This document shows, piece after piece, positions 18,601 through 27,600 of a stretch of 64,000 bases of DNA (its first letter is position 1; each line of letters opens with the position of its first letter). This stretch comes from Catellatospora tritici (GTDB lineage: Bacteria > Actinomycetota > Actinomycetes > Mycobacteriales > Micromonosporaceae). Made by a program: the position numbers and the translations under genes. The stretch is taken from NCBI RefSeq assembly GCF_019083965.1, contig NZ_JAHRCY010000003.1:62001-126000 (forward strand), in the 5' to 3' direction. The notes below the pieces were generated by a model. That model did no database searches. It was not told the origin of the DNA and was given only the letters and a program-made list of their open reading frames with translations.

Positions 18601-18852
18601 GGACACTGGAATGTCGCGGGGCAGCTTCAGCCTCAGCTGATACAGCTGGTTGTCCAGCTGTCGGGCCGGTGGAGCTTCGGGCCAGACCAACTCGTTGACG
18701 ACTTCTCTGGACACCTCGTCGGCTCGGGCCAACGACAGCAAAATGCAGGTGAGTACCTCGCGTTCCTTCTTTCTCAGGTGGACCCGCGCATTCGTGTGGT
18801 CTCGGACGGAGAACCCGCTGAGCAGGCGGAGACGGAAGTTCGTGGTGGTCAT
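15652..18852 (-). CDS. large BTAD/SARP-like regulator with AAA/NTPase and TPR domains
   Basis: 1,066 residues. The N-terminal ~95 residues look like the winged-helix DNA-binding domain of SARP regulators (RLRLLSGFSV, then VVNELVWPEAPPARQLDNQL), followed by a helical BTAD-like domain to about residue 235. A NTPase domain has Walker A EGAPGNGKSW (276-285) and Walker B LPMLLILDDAH; a long C-terminal half made of TPR-like helices ends the protein. Proteins of this AfsR/LuxR-like architecture sense a ligand through the NTPase/TPR part and activate nearby biosynthetic operons. It converges with the SAM/Met operon and is the last gene of a three-gene minus-strand set with the hydrolase and M20 peptidase, so it is the likely pathway-specific regulator of the region (inference). 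Confidence 0.8.
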   Translation of the reverse strand: MTTTNFRLRLLSGFSVRDHTNARVHLRKKEREVLTCILLSLARADEVSREVVNELVWPEAPPARQLDNQLYQLRLKLPRDIPVSDKSGFIRLTIDRDSVDLWVFVDLCHAAEAGAATWERAAQVWPVGAEDALRLIDHPGAREAEEMLRRALHHRLDALAAADGSAEEMIVLLGRLTKVTPEDTAAWLMLIEQTARSKGPSAAQVVTRRALAVLADLGLPTDELANSAGGLLAGSRGGDQPPLPQRTSSVAGEVSRSAEAEAILLKMSRAKVTAIEGAPGNGKSWLALRVAERAGMAFVRFSFQIGLTDTPASLLATLAAHFQGRHDNALASLLDQEVKRGVPYDDLWKATLVADLMTKLPMLLILDDAHLVNYRSQSARFLRSLLQQVEDADSASRVLVVARTAPVGILDHSVPQMVFGVTKHEASQMMAEMGVRITERQTDMLYRWTSGNLKLLRMFVAWATENNADGSSVDRLLANPSRWPNARRYMLSNFLNEIPAATYRLVTALALLRTAVPLAALWAAAEAAELQPFDAVDGLMRRHVIEETEQGGDGFYLHSILRDFLRDSLQEVDLSGEHGIAAAAQRSVGSIVEELYHLGAAGEVPKALDRLMDCKEKAIQAGHATEVLSLVEGWPVDLRSGRPDVALLYGDLLGMAGRLEHAEQAFAITAAAPTAYRAIGAIGQATALRHLSRWPRALEVIGRATAEVSVLDPPDRLLLGLCQATEGSILAQVGDFSSARDTLTRGIDLIRAAQRERGAYPVPGTTRILRPDIAVGAALCDLGWLELMAGRLLNAEAWLEEATTLQAKIGDQWGRCESLAWLGRCYWQSSLWAEAATTQRVCLDLARSLGNVRQEALAYRHLGLLAWNTGADDEAIDMTSSALEIYRRMGDRYGEAACLENLGAIYFDQNRFTDAQALIVAAEEVCLSIESTDFLAYAVLYHAKILVRTGDAEQGWLMAKRAHDLLARRNYSVFYLGMALRAEAEAALRLGEYTRCVEILDEARRGFDEMPSRYQSVKCGYLAALALHAMGRDHEAVELMERVRNDFATLGAMRDHRRAVEVLGGW

Positions 18853-18897
18853 GTCACCCGCTTCGCCACGTTGTGAGCCGAGCTGAGGAATGAACGC

Positions 18898-19689
18898 TCA
18901 TCTTTGACAGACCGGTGCGGCCAGCGCTGCGCTCAAAAGTGACTCCTTACCTCGGTAGAAGTGGCCGGCGCCGGGAATCGACGTCAGCGCTCGGCGGCTC
19001 GGCTGCTGCGCCACTATGTCGCGGGCGGCCCGCAACGTGGACTCGTGCTCACGGTCGCCCACGAATACGTGGATCTCCTGTGACACGTCGGCTGTCAGGT
19101 CCGCGAGAGCGGGTTGGCTGTGGAGATCGCGGATGGTGGCCGCGCTGAGGAAAGGAAGGTTGTCCCGGCCGGTGTGCACGAGATCGTTGCCGTCGACCTC
19201 GGACCGCGGCCTCGTCACGTCGTCCAACACCTGTGGCCGATCGGCGAACATGGCTTCAAGCATCGACCGACCCGATCCGATGGGTGACACGAGGCTCAGG
19301 TGGGTGCACGTGACGCGGCCGGCCGCCAGCGCCACCAGGTGACTTCCCCAGCTGTGCCCGATCAGGGCCGGATGCCCGCCGTAGCGGTCCGCGCAGCACC
19401 GTACGAAAGCTTCGACCTCCGCCACCATGGGTTCGGTGGCGGTCCACGGCCAGCCGCTGAATCTGTGAAACGAACCGGCGTAGCGCCCAAGGCTCCTGGC
19501 CGAGAGGTTGATGGCCGCACAGATGATGCCGCTCTCGGCGAGTTCTCGGCTGATTCGCCAGACCAGGCCGTCGAAGGAATCGGAGGCGGCGCCGTGGATC
19601 AGGACCGCCAGTGCGGTCGGTGAGCCGGTGTCTGGTATGTGTACCAGCCCCAACAGGCTGGTATTGGCCGATATCGCCTCAATGGGCAT
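18898..19689 (-). CDS. alpha/beta hydrolase
   Basis: 263 residues with the alpha/beta-hydrolase order: an oxyanion segment VLIHGAASDSFD, the nucleophile elbow GHSWGS (S113), a late acid on the VFVGDREHEST strand, and the catalytic histidine in IPGAGHFYRG. A conserved GAGHFYRGKE resembles hydrolases and thioesterase-like enzymes that act on small esters or amides. No signal peptide, so cytosolic. It lies 45 bases upstream of the BTAD regulator start and 31 bases after the M20 gene, which points to one transcript. Substrate unknown; with an M20 peptidase next door it may help to mature or detoxify a small product. Confidence 0.8.
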   Translation of the reverse strand: MPIEAISANTSLLGLVHIPDTGSPTALAVLIHGAASDSFDGLVWRISRELAESGIICAAINLSARSLGRYAGSFHRFSGWPWTATEPMVAEVEAFVRCCADRYGGHPALIGHSWGSHLVALAAGRVTCTHLSLVSPIGSGRSMLEAMFADRPQVLDDVTRPRSEVDGNDLVHTGRDNLPFLSAATIRDLHSQPALADLTADVSQEIHVFVGDREHESTLRAARDIVAQQPSRRALTSIPGAGHFYRGKESLLSAALAAPVCQR

Positions 19690-19720
19690 TGAACTCCGCC
19701 GCTCAGTCGGGTCCGTTCAG

Positions 19721-20941
19721 TCAGGCTACGACGTTTGCGGACCTGCGGTCGTGCTGTGCTTGCACCTGATCGCGCGGCCAGGGACTCTCGTCGGCACCCG
19801 GAGCCGGAGCCGCCCGCGCCACCCGGGACAGCGCCGGGATGGCCGCGGCGGTGAGCGCGATCCGCTCCTTCATGCTGGCGAGGTCCACCCATTCCTCGTC
19901 GGAATGGTCGCCGCCGCCGGTGGGGCCCAGGCCGTCGATCACCCAAACGCCCATGGCGCTCAGATGCGACGCGTCGGAGATCCCGTTGCCACCGGCATTG
20001 CGAGGAGGGTTCAAGCCGGCGGACTCCGCCGCCTCCCGCAGGGCGCGGTAAACCGGAGCCGACATCACTGAGTCCATCGGCGGGAACATGTGCAAGATGG
20101 TCACCTCGATGCCCACGCCCGCCACCGACGTGCCCAGTGCCGACAATCCGGCCAGAACTCGATCCTGTTCGGCCTGAGTGATCGTGCGACAGTCGACAGT
20201 GAGGACGGATGCCTCGGGGACCGTGTTGATGGCTGTTCCCGAGGCTGCCCTGGTCGGCACCACGGTCGTCTCCAGCACCGGATCGGCCAGCCCCGGCAGC
20301 CTCGCCGTGTAGTCGGCCAGGGCCAGCAGTGCGTTGGATCCGAGTTCGGGGCGAGAGCCGTGGGCGCTGCGCCCGCTGAACCGCACGTCGACCCAAAGCC
20401 CGCTCTTGCGCTGGGTCACGACGCTGCCGCCCGAGGTGTCGTCGCCTTCGAAAACCGCGGCCACCCGCAGGCCCGCGTCTCGCAGCGCGGCAAGTTCACC
20501 GCGTGACCACCGTGATCCCTCCTCCTCGTCAGGGCACAAATGAATGACGATGCCGTCGAGGCCGGCCGGGTCAGCTGCCATCGCCGCCGCGACCCCGTAC
20601 AGTATGGTCAGAATGCCCGCTTTCATATCATGCACGCCAGGTCCGCGGGCCACCATTCCCTCGACCGTGAACGGCCACTCGGCCAGGGTGCCGACTGGGT
20701 GGACCGTGTCATAGTGGCCGATCAGTCCGACATTCCACGGCGGGGCCCCAATGCGCCATTGAAGTATCGGACCAGCCGGGGAGTCCACAGTGCGGGCTTG
20801 GGCGGCCGGTCCGAGGATTCGCGAGCCGATTTCACTTAAGACTGCGGCACAGTGACGAAGGGCCGGTAGATCGCCTGTCTTGGACTCGGCCTCGACCAGG
20901 CGTCGCAGATCCGCGCACGCTGTTCGGTCCTCCCACGTCAT
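19721..20941 (-). CDS. M20-family metallopeptidase (CPG2/ArgE/ACY1 type)
   Basis: 406 residues. Metal ligands of the M20 family are visible: GHYDTV (H76, with D78 beside it), GVHDMKAG (D105, bridging ligand), and DEEEG (138-142) with the general base glutamate. The dimerisation-domain segment SGRSAHGSRPELGSNAL and the late His in GGDHSDEEW match glutamate carboxypeptidase-like members. Such enzymes hydrolyse N-acyl or peptide bonds of small amino-acid conjugates. No signal peptide is seen. It heads the minus-strand set M20-hydrolase-regulator, and diverges from the TIR-like gene at 21173. Confidence 0.85.
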   Translation of the reverse strand: MTWEDRTACADLRRLVEAESKTGDLPALRHCAAVLSEIGSRILGPAAQARTVDSPAGPILQWRIGAPPWNVGLIGHYDTVHPVGTLAEWPFTVEGMVARGPGVHDMKAGILTILYGVAAAMAADPAGLDGIVIHLCPDEEEGSRWSRGELAALRDAGLRVAAVFEGDDTSGGSVVTQRKSGLWVDVRFSGRSAHGSRPELGSNALLALADYTARLPGLADPVLETTVVPTRAASGTAINTVPEASVLTVDCRTITQAEQDRVLAGLSALGTSVAGVGIEVTILHMFPPMDSVMSAPVYRALREAAESAGLNPPRNAGGNGISDASHLSAMGVWVIDGLGPTGGGDHSDEEWVDLASMKERIALTAAAIPALSRVARAAPAPGADESPWPRDQVQAQHDRRSANVVA

Positions 20942-21172
20942 GGTTCCTAGCTTCCCATCGCATAAGCGCTCCGAAAAGCCTGAGTTGCCGACCGAGTGGA
21001 CACTATTCGAATCGGGTCATATGAATCGATGGCGCCGGTCGTTCGAAGCGGGCTGGACACAACTCCGAAGCCACGCTCGCCAGCCGCCCTGCCCACCCGG
21101 GGTACGTGATCCATGTCGCGCGGGGCGTAGAGTCCCGCCTGCGGGATGGAGCCGTCCAGATAAGGAGCCCAG

Positions 21173-22099
21173 ATGGTCTTGCCGTGGCCGACAGCCCTTT
21201 CCCGTGGCGGGAACATGGCCGACGCTGACGAGCGCGCGATAACGGGGCTCTTGGACGAGTTCGGCGACGCGGTCGCGGCCGGACTGGCTCGCATGGGTTA
21301 TCGACCGAACGCCTCTCCGATCTTCAGGCCGTTCTCCCTGACGGTGATTCGCGACAAGACCAAAGTTCTCGCCGGGTTCAGCCCGGCCGAAGGCATGGCG
21401 CGAATGCTGTGGATGGATGAGCGCGATGTCGACTACGAGCCGGCCGCCCTGGTCGACCTGGTCCAGAACCATCTTGGTCAGAAACTCAACGCGGCGGTCA
21501 CGCTGTGCCCCCCGGAGTCTCCTTCTCGGACGGCGCAACTGCGGCTCGCGGCGGCCGAACACGTACGTGAGGTGGAGACGGTGCACGCCCTCGGCAAACT
21601 GGGCGATCTGTCCGGGCTCGGCCACCTCGAACCGCACCTGCGCGAGTTCCTTGCGGATCATCCGGACTATGATCGCAACGTCTTCATCATGATGCGCTTC
21701 GCCGACACGCCCCAAATGAATGAAATTCACGCTGCGATCAAAGGCGCACTGGCGGAACGCGGAATGCATGGAATTCGGGCCGACGACCGTGATTACACCG
21801 GCGAGCTGTGGTCCAACATCGAGGTCTATCTAACCTGCTGTAGGTACGGGGTGGCCGTCTTCGAGGACGTCGATCAGCGCGACCACAACCCGAATGTCGC
21901 CCTCGAACTCGGCTACATGATCGGGCGTAAGAAGCGAACGCTGCTGCTCAAAGAGCATCGCCTGCCAACGCTTCCCAGCGATGTCGTGCACCGGCTCTAC
22001 CGGCCCTTTGACATGTTCAACATCGAGGCGTCGGTCAAACGCGAGGTCGGCCGCTGGGCGGACGTCGACCTCCAGGTGGGCCGTTCGACGCGCGCCTGA
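21173..22099 (+). CDS. TIR-like nucleotide-binding-fold protein
   Basis: 308 residues. The N-terminal ~160 residues are not recognised and are mixed alpha/beta. Residues 168-285 form an alpha/beta domain starting with RNVFIMMRF and containing ELWSNIEVYLTCCRYGVAVFE and NPNVALELGYMIGR (239-252), like the D-N-V-x-x-E-L-G element of TIR-like domains grouped with CBASS/Pycsar TIR effectors (PF10137 type). E245 would be the candidate catalytic residue for NAD hydrolysis. A nucleoside 2-deoxyribosyltransferase-like fold is the alternative. AAGGAG lies five bases before the ATG at 21173, which decides the start over the ATG at 21215. It diverges from the M20 gene. No cyclic-nucleotide synthase gene is beside it. 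Confidence 0.6.
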   Translation: MVLPWPTALSRGGNMADADERAITGLLDEFGDAVAAGLARMGYRPNASPIFRPFSLTVIRDKTKVLAGFSPAEGMARMLWMDERDVDYEPAALVDLVQNHLGQKLNAAVTLCPPESPSRTAQLRLAAAEHVREVETVHALGKLGDLSGLGHLEPHLREFLADHPDYDRNVFIMMRFADTPQMNEIHAAIKGALAERGMHGIRADDRDYTGELWSNIEVYLTCCRYGVAVFEDVDQRDHNPNVALELGYMIGRKKRTLLLKEHRLPTLPSDVVHRLYRPFDMFNIEASVKREVGRWADVDLQVGRSTRA

Positions 22100-22222
22100 G
22101 CCCGCGCCCGGAAGCCAAGAGAGGCACGCCGCAGGGAGCAACCCGCCGCACCCGTCCCGCTACATCCTGGGACGGGCTGGCCCGTTGGCGGTCTTCCGTG
22201 CTGTGGAAAATCTTTCCTCGGT

Positions 22223-22250
22223 TGTCGATCGGCGACCGGTCTGACTCGTC
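22223..22250 (+). promoter_or_regulatory. candidate ECF42-type promoter
   Basis: TGTCGA (22223-22228) and CGTC (22247-22250) lie 18 bases apart, 49 bases before the DGPF gene. This agrees with my recollection of the ECF42 consensus (TGTCGA at -35 and a CGA/CGTC-type -10) and would mean that the sigma factor activates its own operon. A nearby GGAAA/TTTCC inverted repeat (22205-22217) may be unrelated. Confidence 0.45.
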
Positions 22251-22298
22251 GTAGAGGTAGGCGGGCCCGGCCGGGCTCCACACGATGGGATGTGCGCC

Positions 22299-22655
22299 AT
22301 GGCGAAGTACCTGCTCCTCATCTACGGCGACGAACGGCAGTGGGCCGCGATGCCGCCACCGGAGGTGCGGAAGCTCGACGAGGCCCACCGCGCCTTCTCC
22401 GCCGCGGCCGGGTCGGCCGTCCTCAACGGCCAGGAACTGGAGCCGGCCAACATCGCGACCACACTGCGCGCGGACTCGGCCGGTCGGTTGACCATCACCG
22501 ACGGACCGTTCCTGGAGACCAAGGAAGCAGTGGGCGGCTACTACCTGATCGAAGCCGCCGACCTCGACGAGGTGATCAGTCTGGCCTCGCGACTGTACGA
22601 GGTATCCACAGGCCACAGCGGGGTGGAGATCCGACCGGTGGTCGATCACGGATGA
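22299..22655 (+). CDS. YCII/DGPF-domain protein (ECF42 partner)
   Basis: A small ferredoxin-like-fold protein starting KYLLLIYGDERQW and containing the name-giving ITDGPFLETKEAVGGYYLIE segment, which holds the D-G-P-F motif. ATG codons at 22290 and 22299 are in frame; the second gives the usual M-x-K-Y-x-x-L-I start. DGPF proteins are encoded next to ECF42 sigma factors, and several are often the regulon's targets. Their biochemical role is unknown. The stop overlaps the sigma-factor start (ATGA at 22652-22655), so translation is coupled. Confidence 0.85.
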   Translation: MAKYLLLIYGDERQWAAMPPPEVRKLDEAHRAFSAAAGSAVLNGQELEPANIATTLRADSAGRLTITDGPFLETKEAVGGYYLIEAADLDEVISLASRLYEVSTGHSGVEIRPVVDHG

Positions 22656-23926
22656 GCGCCGAGGTCGCCGCGGCGGTCGCGCAGGCGCACCGCAGTGACT
22701 GGACCCAAGTGCTGGCCGCGACGGCACGTCTGACTCGAGACCTCGATCTCGCCGAGGAGTGCACCCAGGACGCCTATGCCCAGGCGCTGCAGGCCTGGAC
22801 GCGGATCGGCATCCCCGATCGCCCGGCCGCGTGGCTTACCACCACTGCCCGCAACCGGGCGCGCGATGTGCTGCGGCGGGAGTCCGCGCTGCGCCGGGCC
22901 CTACCACTGCTGGTGGCCAAACAGTCGGTGCCCGGCCCCGAAGGCAGCCTCGACGACGACCGCCTGCGGCTCGTCTTCACCTGCTGTCACCCGGCCCTGT
23001 CCCGCGATGCGCAGGTCGCACTGACACTGCGGTTGGTGTGCGGCCTGTCCACTGCCGAGGTGGCGCGGGCGTTCCTGGTGTCGGAGTCCACCATGGCCGC
23101 GCGCATCACCCGGGCCAAGAAGAAGATCACCGCCGCTCGCATCCCGTACCGTGTGCCCTCACCCGAGCACCTCGCCCAACGAGTGAGCGTCGTTCTCGAG
23201 GTCCTACATCTGATCTTCACCACCGGCCACACGGCGCCGATCGGCGCGCATCTTGCCCGCCGGGACCTGATGGACAGCGCGATCAGCCTCGCCCGGCTGC
23301 TGCTCCTGCTCATGCCGACCGACGCCGAGGTCAGCGCCCTACTCGCGCTGCTGCTCCTCATCGACGCGCGCGCCGACAGCCGACTGTCGGCCACCGGGCG
23401 GCTGCAGCTGCTTTCGGAGCAGGACCGGACGCGCTGGGACAGTCGGCTGATCGGCGAGGGTATCGCCCTGCTGACCGAGGCGCTCCACCGTCGGCCGCCG
23501 ACGCGGTACGCCGTCGAGGCCGCGATCGCCGCCGTGCACGCCGAGGCGCCGACCTGGCAGGACACCGACTGGGCGGAGATCGTCGGACTGTACGACGTCC
23601 TGCTCCGACTCTGGCCCTCACCGGTGGTCGAGCTCAACCGTGCCGTGGCCGTGGGACTTCGCGACGGCCCGCAGGCAGGCCTCGACGCGCTGGCCCCGCT
23701 TTGCGCCGAGCCGGCGCTGGCCACCTACGGCTACCTCAGCGCCGCCCGCGCCGACTTCCTGCGCCAACTGCACCAGTGGACAGCAGCGGCGGACGCGTAC
23801 CAGGAAGCCCTGACCCTCACCGACAACGACGTCGAACGCGCCTTCCTCACCGAACGGCTCGGCGCCGTCCAAGCATGTGCCGACCGGGAAGATCGACCCC
23901 AGTGGAGCCGTACCAATGACAGTTAG
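22652..23926 (+). CDS. ECF42-family RNA polymerase sigma factor with C-terminal TPR-like extension
   Basis: 424 residues. Sigma region 2 (LAEECTQDAYAQALQAW; AWLTTTARNRARDVLRRE) and region 4 (ALTLRLVCGLSTAEVARAFL with a helix-turn-helix ending SESTMAARITRAKKKI) occupy residues 1-175. The rest is a long helical extension (about 230 residues) with LNRAVAVG and Y-x-x-x-x-A-x-x-L-x-x-x-G-R-x-x-x-A-x-x-x-Y-like elements, typical of ECF42, which needs the extension for activity instead of an anti-sigma factor. It overlaps the DGPF gene by four bases and is followed by an SRPBCC gene with an 11-base overlap. Probably autoregulated through the TGTCGA/CGTC promoter. Confidence 0.9.
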   Translation: MSAEVAAAVAQAHRSDWTQVLAATARLTRDLDLAEECTQDAYAQALQAWTRIGIPDRPAAWLTTTARNRARDVLRRESALRRALPLLVAKQSVPGPEGSLDDDRLRLVFTCCHPALSRDAQVALTLRLVCGLSTAEVARAFLVSESTMAARITRAKKKITAARIPYRVPSPEHLAQRVSVVLEVLHLIFTTGHTAPIGAHLARRDLMDSAISLARLLLLLMPTDAEVSALLALLLLIDARADSRLSATGRLQLLSEQDRTRWDSRLIGEGIALLTEALHRRPPTRYAVEAAIAAVHAEAPTWQDTDWAEIVGLYDVLLRLWPSPVVELNRAVAVGLRDGPQAGLDALAPLCAEPALATYGYLSAARADFLRQLHQWTAAADAYQEALTLTDNDVERAFLTERLGAVQACADREDRPQWSRTNDS

Positions 23927-24452
23927 CGAGCGCGAGCCCGTCGCGGTGTCCCGTCGAATCGCGGCGCCCGCGGCCGACATCTTCCGGATCCTCGCGGATC
24001 CTCGGCGACACACCGATCTCGACGGCTCCGGGATGTTGCGCGGCGCCGCGTCGGACACGGTGGTCTCCGCCGTCGGCGACGTCTTCGTGATGCGAATGCA
24101 CTACCCGCCACACGGCGACTACGAGATGAACAACCACGTGGTCGAGTACGAGGTGAACCGGCGCATCGCCTGGGAGCCGGAAGCGGGCCGGGGTCATCCG
24201 GACACCGCGCCCGGTAGCACGGCGCCAAGGAGCTGGGGGCACCGGTGGACCTACCAGCTGACCCCGGACGGCCCGGACGCGACCATCGTGACCGAGAGCT
24301 ATGACTGTTCCCGGGCACCGCAGGACGAGCAGGAGTCGATGGACGGCGGCCGCATCTGGGTCAGGAGCATGACCGAGACGCTGGAACGGCTGGACGTGCT
24401 CTGCGCCAGACAGCGCGGTCAGCACGACAGCTCCAAGCACGGCTCGACGTGA
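23916..24452 (+). CDS. SRPBCC-family (polyketide cyclase/START-like) protein
   Basis: 178 residues from the ATG at 23916, which has GTGGAG upstream and overlaps the sigma-factor stop by 11 bases; an in-frame ATG at 23877 is inside the sigma gene and lacks a ribosome site. VSRRIAAPAADIFRILADPRRHTDLDGSGML is split here as the strand-helix start of the SRPBCC fold, and a W-x-Y-x-L-T-P-D-G-P-x-A-T strand pair with a final long helix (SMTETLERLDVL) complete it. These proteins bind hydrophobic ligands. As third gene of the ECF42 operon it is probably a co-regulated accessory protein. Confidence 0.8.
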   Translation: MTVSEREPVAVSRRIAAPAADIFRILADPRRHTDLDGSGMLRGAASDTVVSAVGDVFVMRMHYPPHGDYEMNNHVVEYEVNRRIAWEPEAGRGHPDTAPGSTAPRSWGHRWTYQLTPDGPDATIVTESYDCSRAPQDEQESMDGGRIWVRSMTETLERLDVLCARQRGQHDSSKHGST

Positions 24453-24487
24453 CGGTCGTGGTCCCGTGCCGCGTCGCAGAGGGGTAA

Positions 24488-24502
24488 TCGATACCGTATC
24501 GA
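24488..24502. promoter_or_regulatory. 15-base palindrome upstream of the RHS gene
   Basis: TCGATAC-C-GTATCGA is a perfect inverted repeat lying about 120 bases before the RHS start, in a locally AT-richer stretch. Candidate operator; no adjacent regulator is evident. Confidence 0.35.
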
Positions 24503-24624
24503 GATTTCATCGATCCCGACGGGGCAATATATCGACGCTGATTGTGGCAATGTTGCGCACCGCAGGGTCGATCGGCATCCCGCATCCAGGCGGGTTGCCC
24601 AGCCGTTCTTAACAAAGGATGCGC

Positions 24625-27600
24625 ATGAGATCTCAACGGGGAAGACTGAGACACGCCAGGCAGACCAGCATCATCAGCTCGATGACCGCGCTAGCCACGA
24701 TCATGGCGATGGGCGTACCCAACGTGGCGGCCGCCGCGCCCGGCGGCCGCATCACGGCCGGGGCGCCCGCCGTGTCCCCGGGGCCGTCCGTCAAGGGCGT
24801 GCACCCGGTGCCGTCGAAGTTCCAGCCACCGGCCAACGATCCGGCCCGGCGCACATTCGTGGCGGACAAGACGTCGTTCCCGGCCGCGGCCGACACCACC
24901 ATCGCCCTGCCGACGACCACCTCGGCAGGCCTGTCCGCGACGGGCAGCCGGGTCCAGGGCCGGGGGACGCCGGTGTGGGCCCAGCCCGTGACGGGCAAGC
25001 GGCCCGTATCACTGGGCGTGCGCGTGCTCGACCGCGCCCGCACCGAAGCAGCCGGAGTCAACGGTGTCCTGCTCACGGTCACTCCCGACAGCAGCGGCAC
25101 CGACCCGGTGCGCATCGGGCTGGACTACGCCGGCTTCGCGCAGGCCTACGGCGGCAACTACGGCTCCCGGCTGCGCTTCTTCCAGCTACCCGCCTGCGCG
25201 CTGACCACCCCCACGCTGGCCGCCTGCCAGCGGCGCACGCCACTGGTGTCGAGCAACGACGCGCGTACGCAGAGCGTGTCCACGCAGCTCGCGGCCGCAC
25301 CTGCGAGCGCGAGGACGATGGTCCTGGCGGCGGCGTCCGACCCTGGCAACGACGGCGGTTCCGGCGGCACATTCGCCGCGACCGACCTGAAGCCGTCGGG
25401 TTCGTGGACGGGCGGTGGCAGCACCGGCTCGTTCGGCTACGACTACCCGCTGGTGGTCCCCCCGGCCGCGTCCAAGCTGGTGCCGAAGCTGGCGCTGTCC
25501 TACAACTCGGCCGGCATCGACGGCCAGACCGCATCGACGCAGTCGCAGGCCTCATGGGTGGGCGACGGCTGGTCGACGCCGCGTTCCTACGTGGAGCAGA
25601 CCTTCACCGCCTGCTCGGAGAGCCCAGAGGGCACCGCGTCGCCGAAGTCGACGCCGGACATGTGCTACAACGGTCCGATCCTCACCCTGGCCCTGAACGG
25701 CTCCACCACGTCGCTGGTGTGGGACTCGGGTGCCTCGAAGTGGCGGCCGCAGCAGGAGAACGGCGTGACCGTCACCCGGGTGACCGGTTCGAACAACGGC
25801 TCCGGCACCTACAACACCGACTACTGGAAGGTCGTCGAGCGCGACGGCACCGAGTACCAGTTCGGCCGCAACCAGCTCCCCGGCTGGACCTCGGGCAAGA
25901 CGCCCACCAACTCGGTCGACAGCGAGCCGGTGTACTCCTCGCACTCGGGTGACCCGTGCTACCAGATCTCCGGATCCGGGTTCAACAACTCGGTCTGCAC
26001 GATGGCCTACCGCTGGAACCTGGACTACGTCACGGACGTCCACGGCAACGCGATGGCCTACTACTACAAGCAGGACCGCAACTACTACGGCCAGAACCAG
26101 GGCGCCAGCAACACCTCGTACGTGCGCGACAGCCACCTCGACCGCATCGACTACGGCTTCGCCGACGGCGGCGCGTACGGCACGGTCGGCAACCGGGTTC
26201 AGTTCAACACCGGCGACCGGTGCGTGTCGGGCACCTGCCAGCCGCTGAACTCGGCGAACAAGGCCAACTGGCCGGACGTGCCCTACGACCTGATCTGCGC
26301 GTCCGGGGCCACCTGCTCGTCCTGGGGCCCGTCGTTCTTCTCCACGGTCCGTCTGACCTCCATCGCCACCCAGCAGTGGTCGACGGCGACCAGCAGCTAC
26401 ATCCCCGTCGACACGTACGCGCTGAGCCAGACCATCCCGCCGACCGGTGACGGCACCTCGCCCACGCTGTGGCTGAGCTCGATCACCCGCACCGGCAACG
26501 ACACCACTGCCGGCGGCTCGGCCAGCCCGATCGCCATGCCGCCGATCCAGTTCGGCAGCATCCAGCTGCAGAACCGGGTGGACACCGTCACCGACGGCCT
26601 GCCCGCGTTCTACCGCTACCGCATCCAGTCCGTCACCACGGAGTCCGGCTCGGTGGTGACGGTGACCTACGGTCGTCCGAACCCGTGCACCGCGCCGGTG
26701 ACGATCGCACCGGCGTCGAACACGTCGTCGTGCTACCCGGTGTCGTGGACCCCGCCGGGCTACACCAACCCGATCACCGACTGGTTCAACAAGTGGGCTG
26801 TCACGAAGGTGGTGTCGACCGACCCGACCGGCGGTGCGCCGGCGCTGTCGACGACGTACCGCTACCTGGGCGGCGCAGCCTGGCACTACGACGACAACGA
26901 GGTCACCAAGGCCAAGTACCGGACCTACGGTCAGTTCCGCGGGTACGCGAAGGTCCAGACGGTGAGCGGCGACGGGGTCAACGACCTGCAGACGCTGACC
27001 GAGGCCAGCTACTACCGGGGCATGTCCAAGAACAACAACACCACCACCGTCAACGTCACGGACTCGCTGTCGGGCAGCCACGAGGACATCGACCAGCTGG
27101 CCGGCAAGCCGCTGGAGACGACCACCTTCCGCGGTGACGGCGGGGCGGTCGACCACGCCACGATCACCTCGTACTGGGTGTCCGGGGCCACCGCGACGCG
27201 TACCCGCACCGGGCTCTCGGCGCTGACCGCGAACTGGGTCGCCGAGGCCAAGACGTACACCCGCCAGGCGGTCACCGCGGGCGGCACGACGAACTGGCAG
27301 TACACGGCGGTCGAGAGCTCGTACGACGCGACCGTGACCAGTCCGACGGTCGGGTTGCTGAAGCACTCCTACACCCACACGCTGCCGGTCAACACCGCCT
27401 ACGACCAGTGCCTGACCAACAGCTACGCGCCGCCGAGCTCCACCCGCAACCTGGTCGGTCTGGTCGCGGAGGCCGAGACGGTGTCCGTGGCCTGCGCGGG
27501 CTACTCGGCGGGCACGACCGACTCGGTGCCCGGCACGCTCAACGCGTTGAGCGCGCCGACCACGGTGAGCCGCCCCAACCAGGTGATGTCGGCGACCCGG

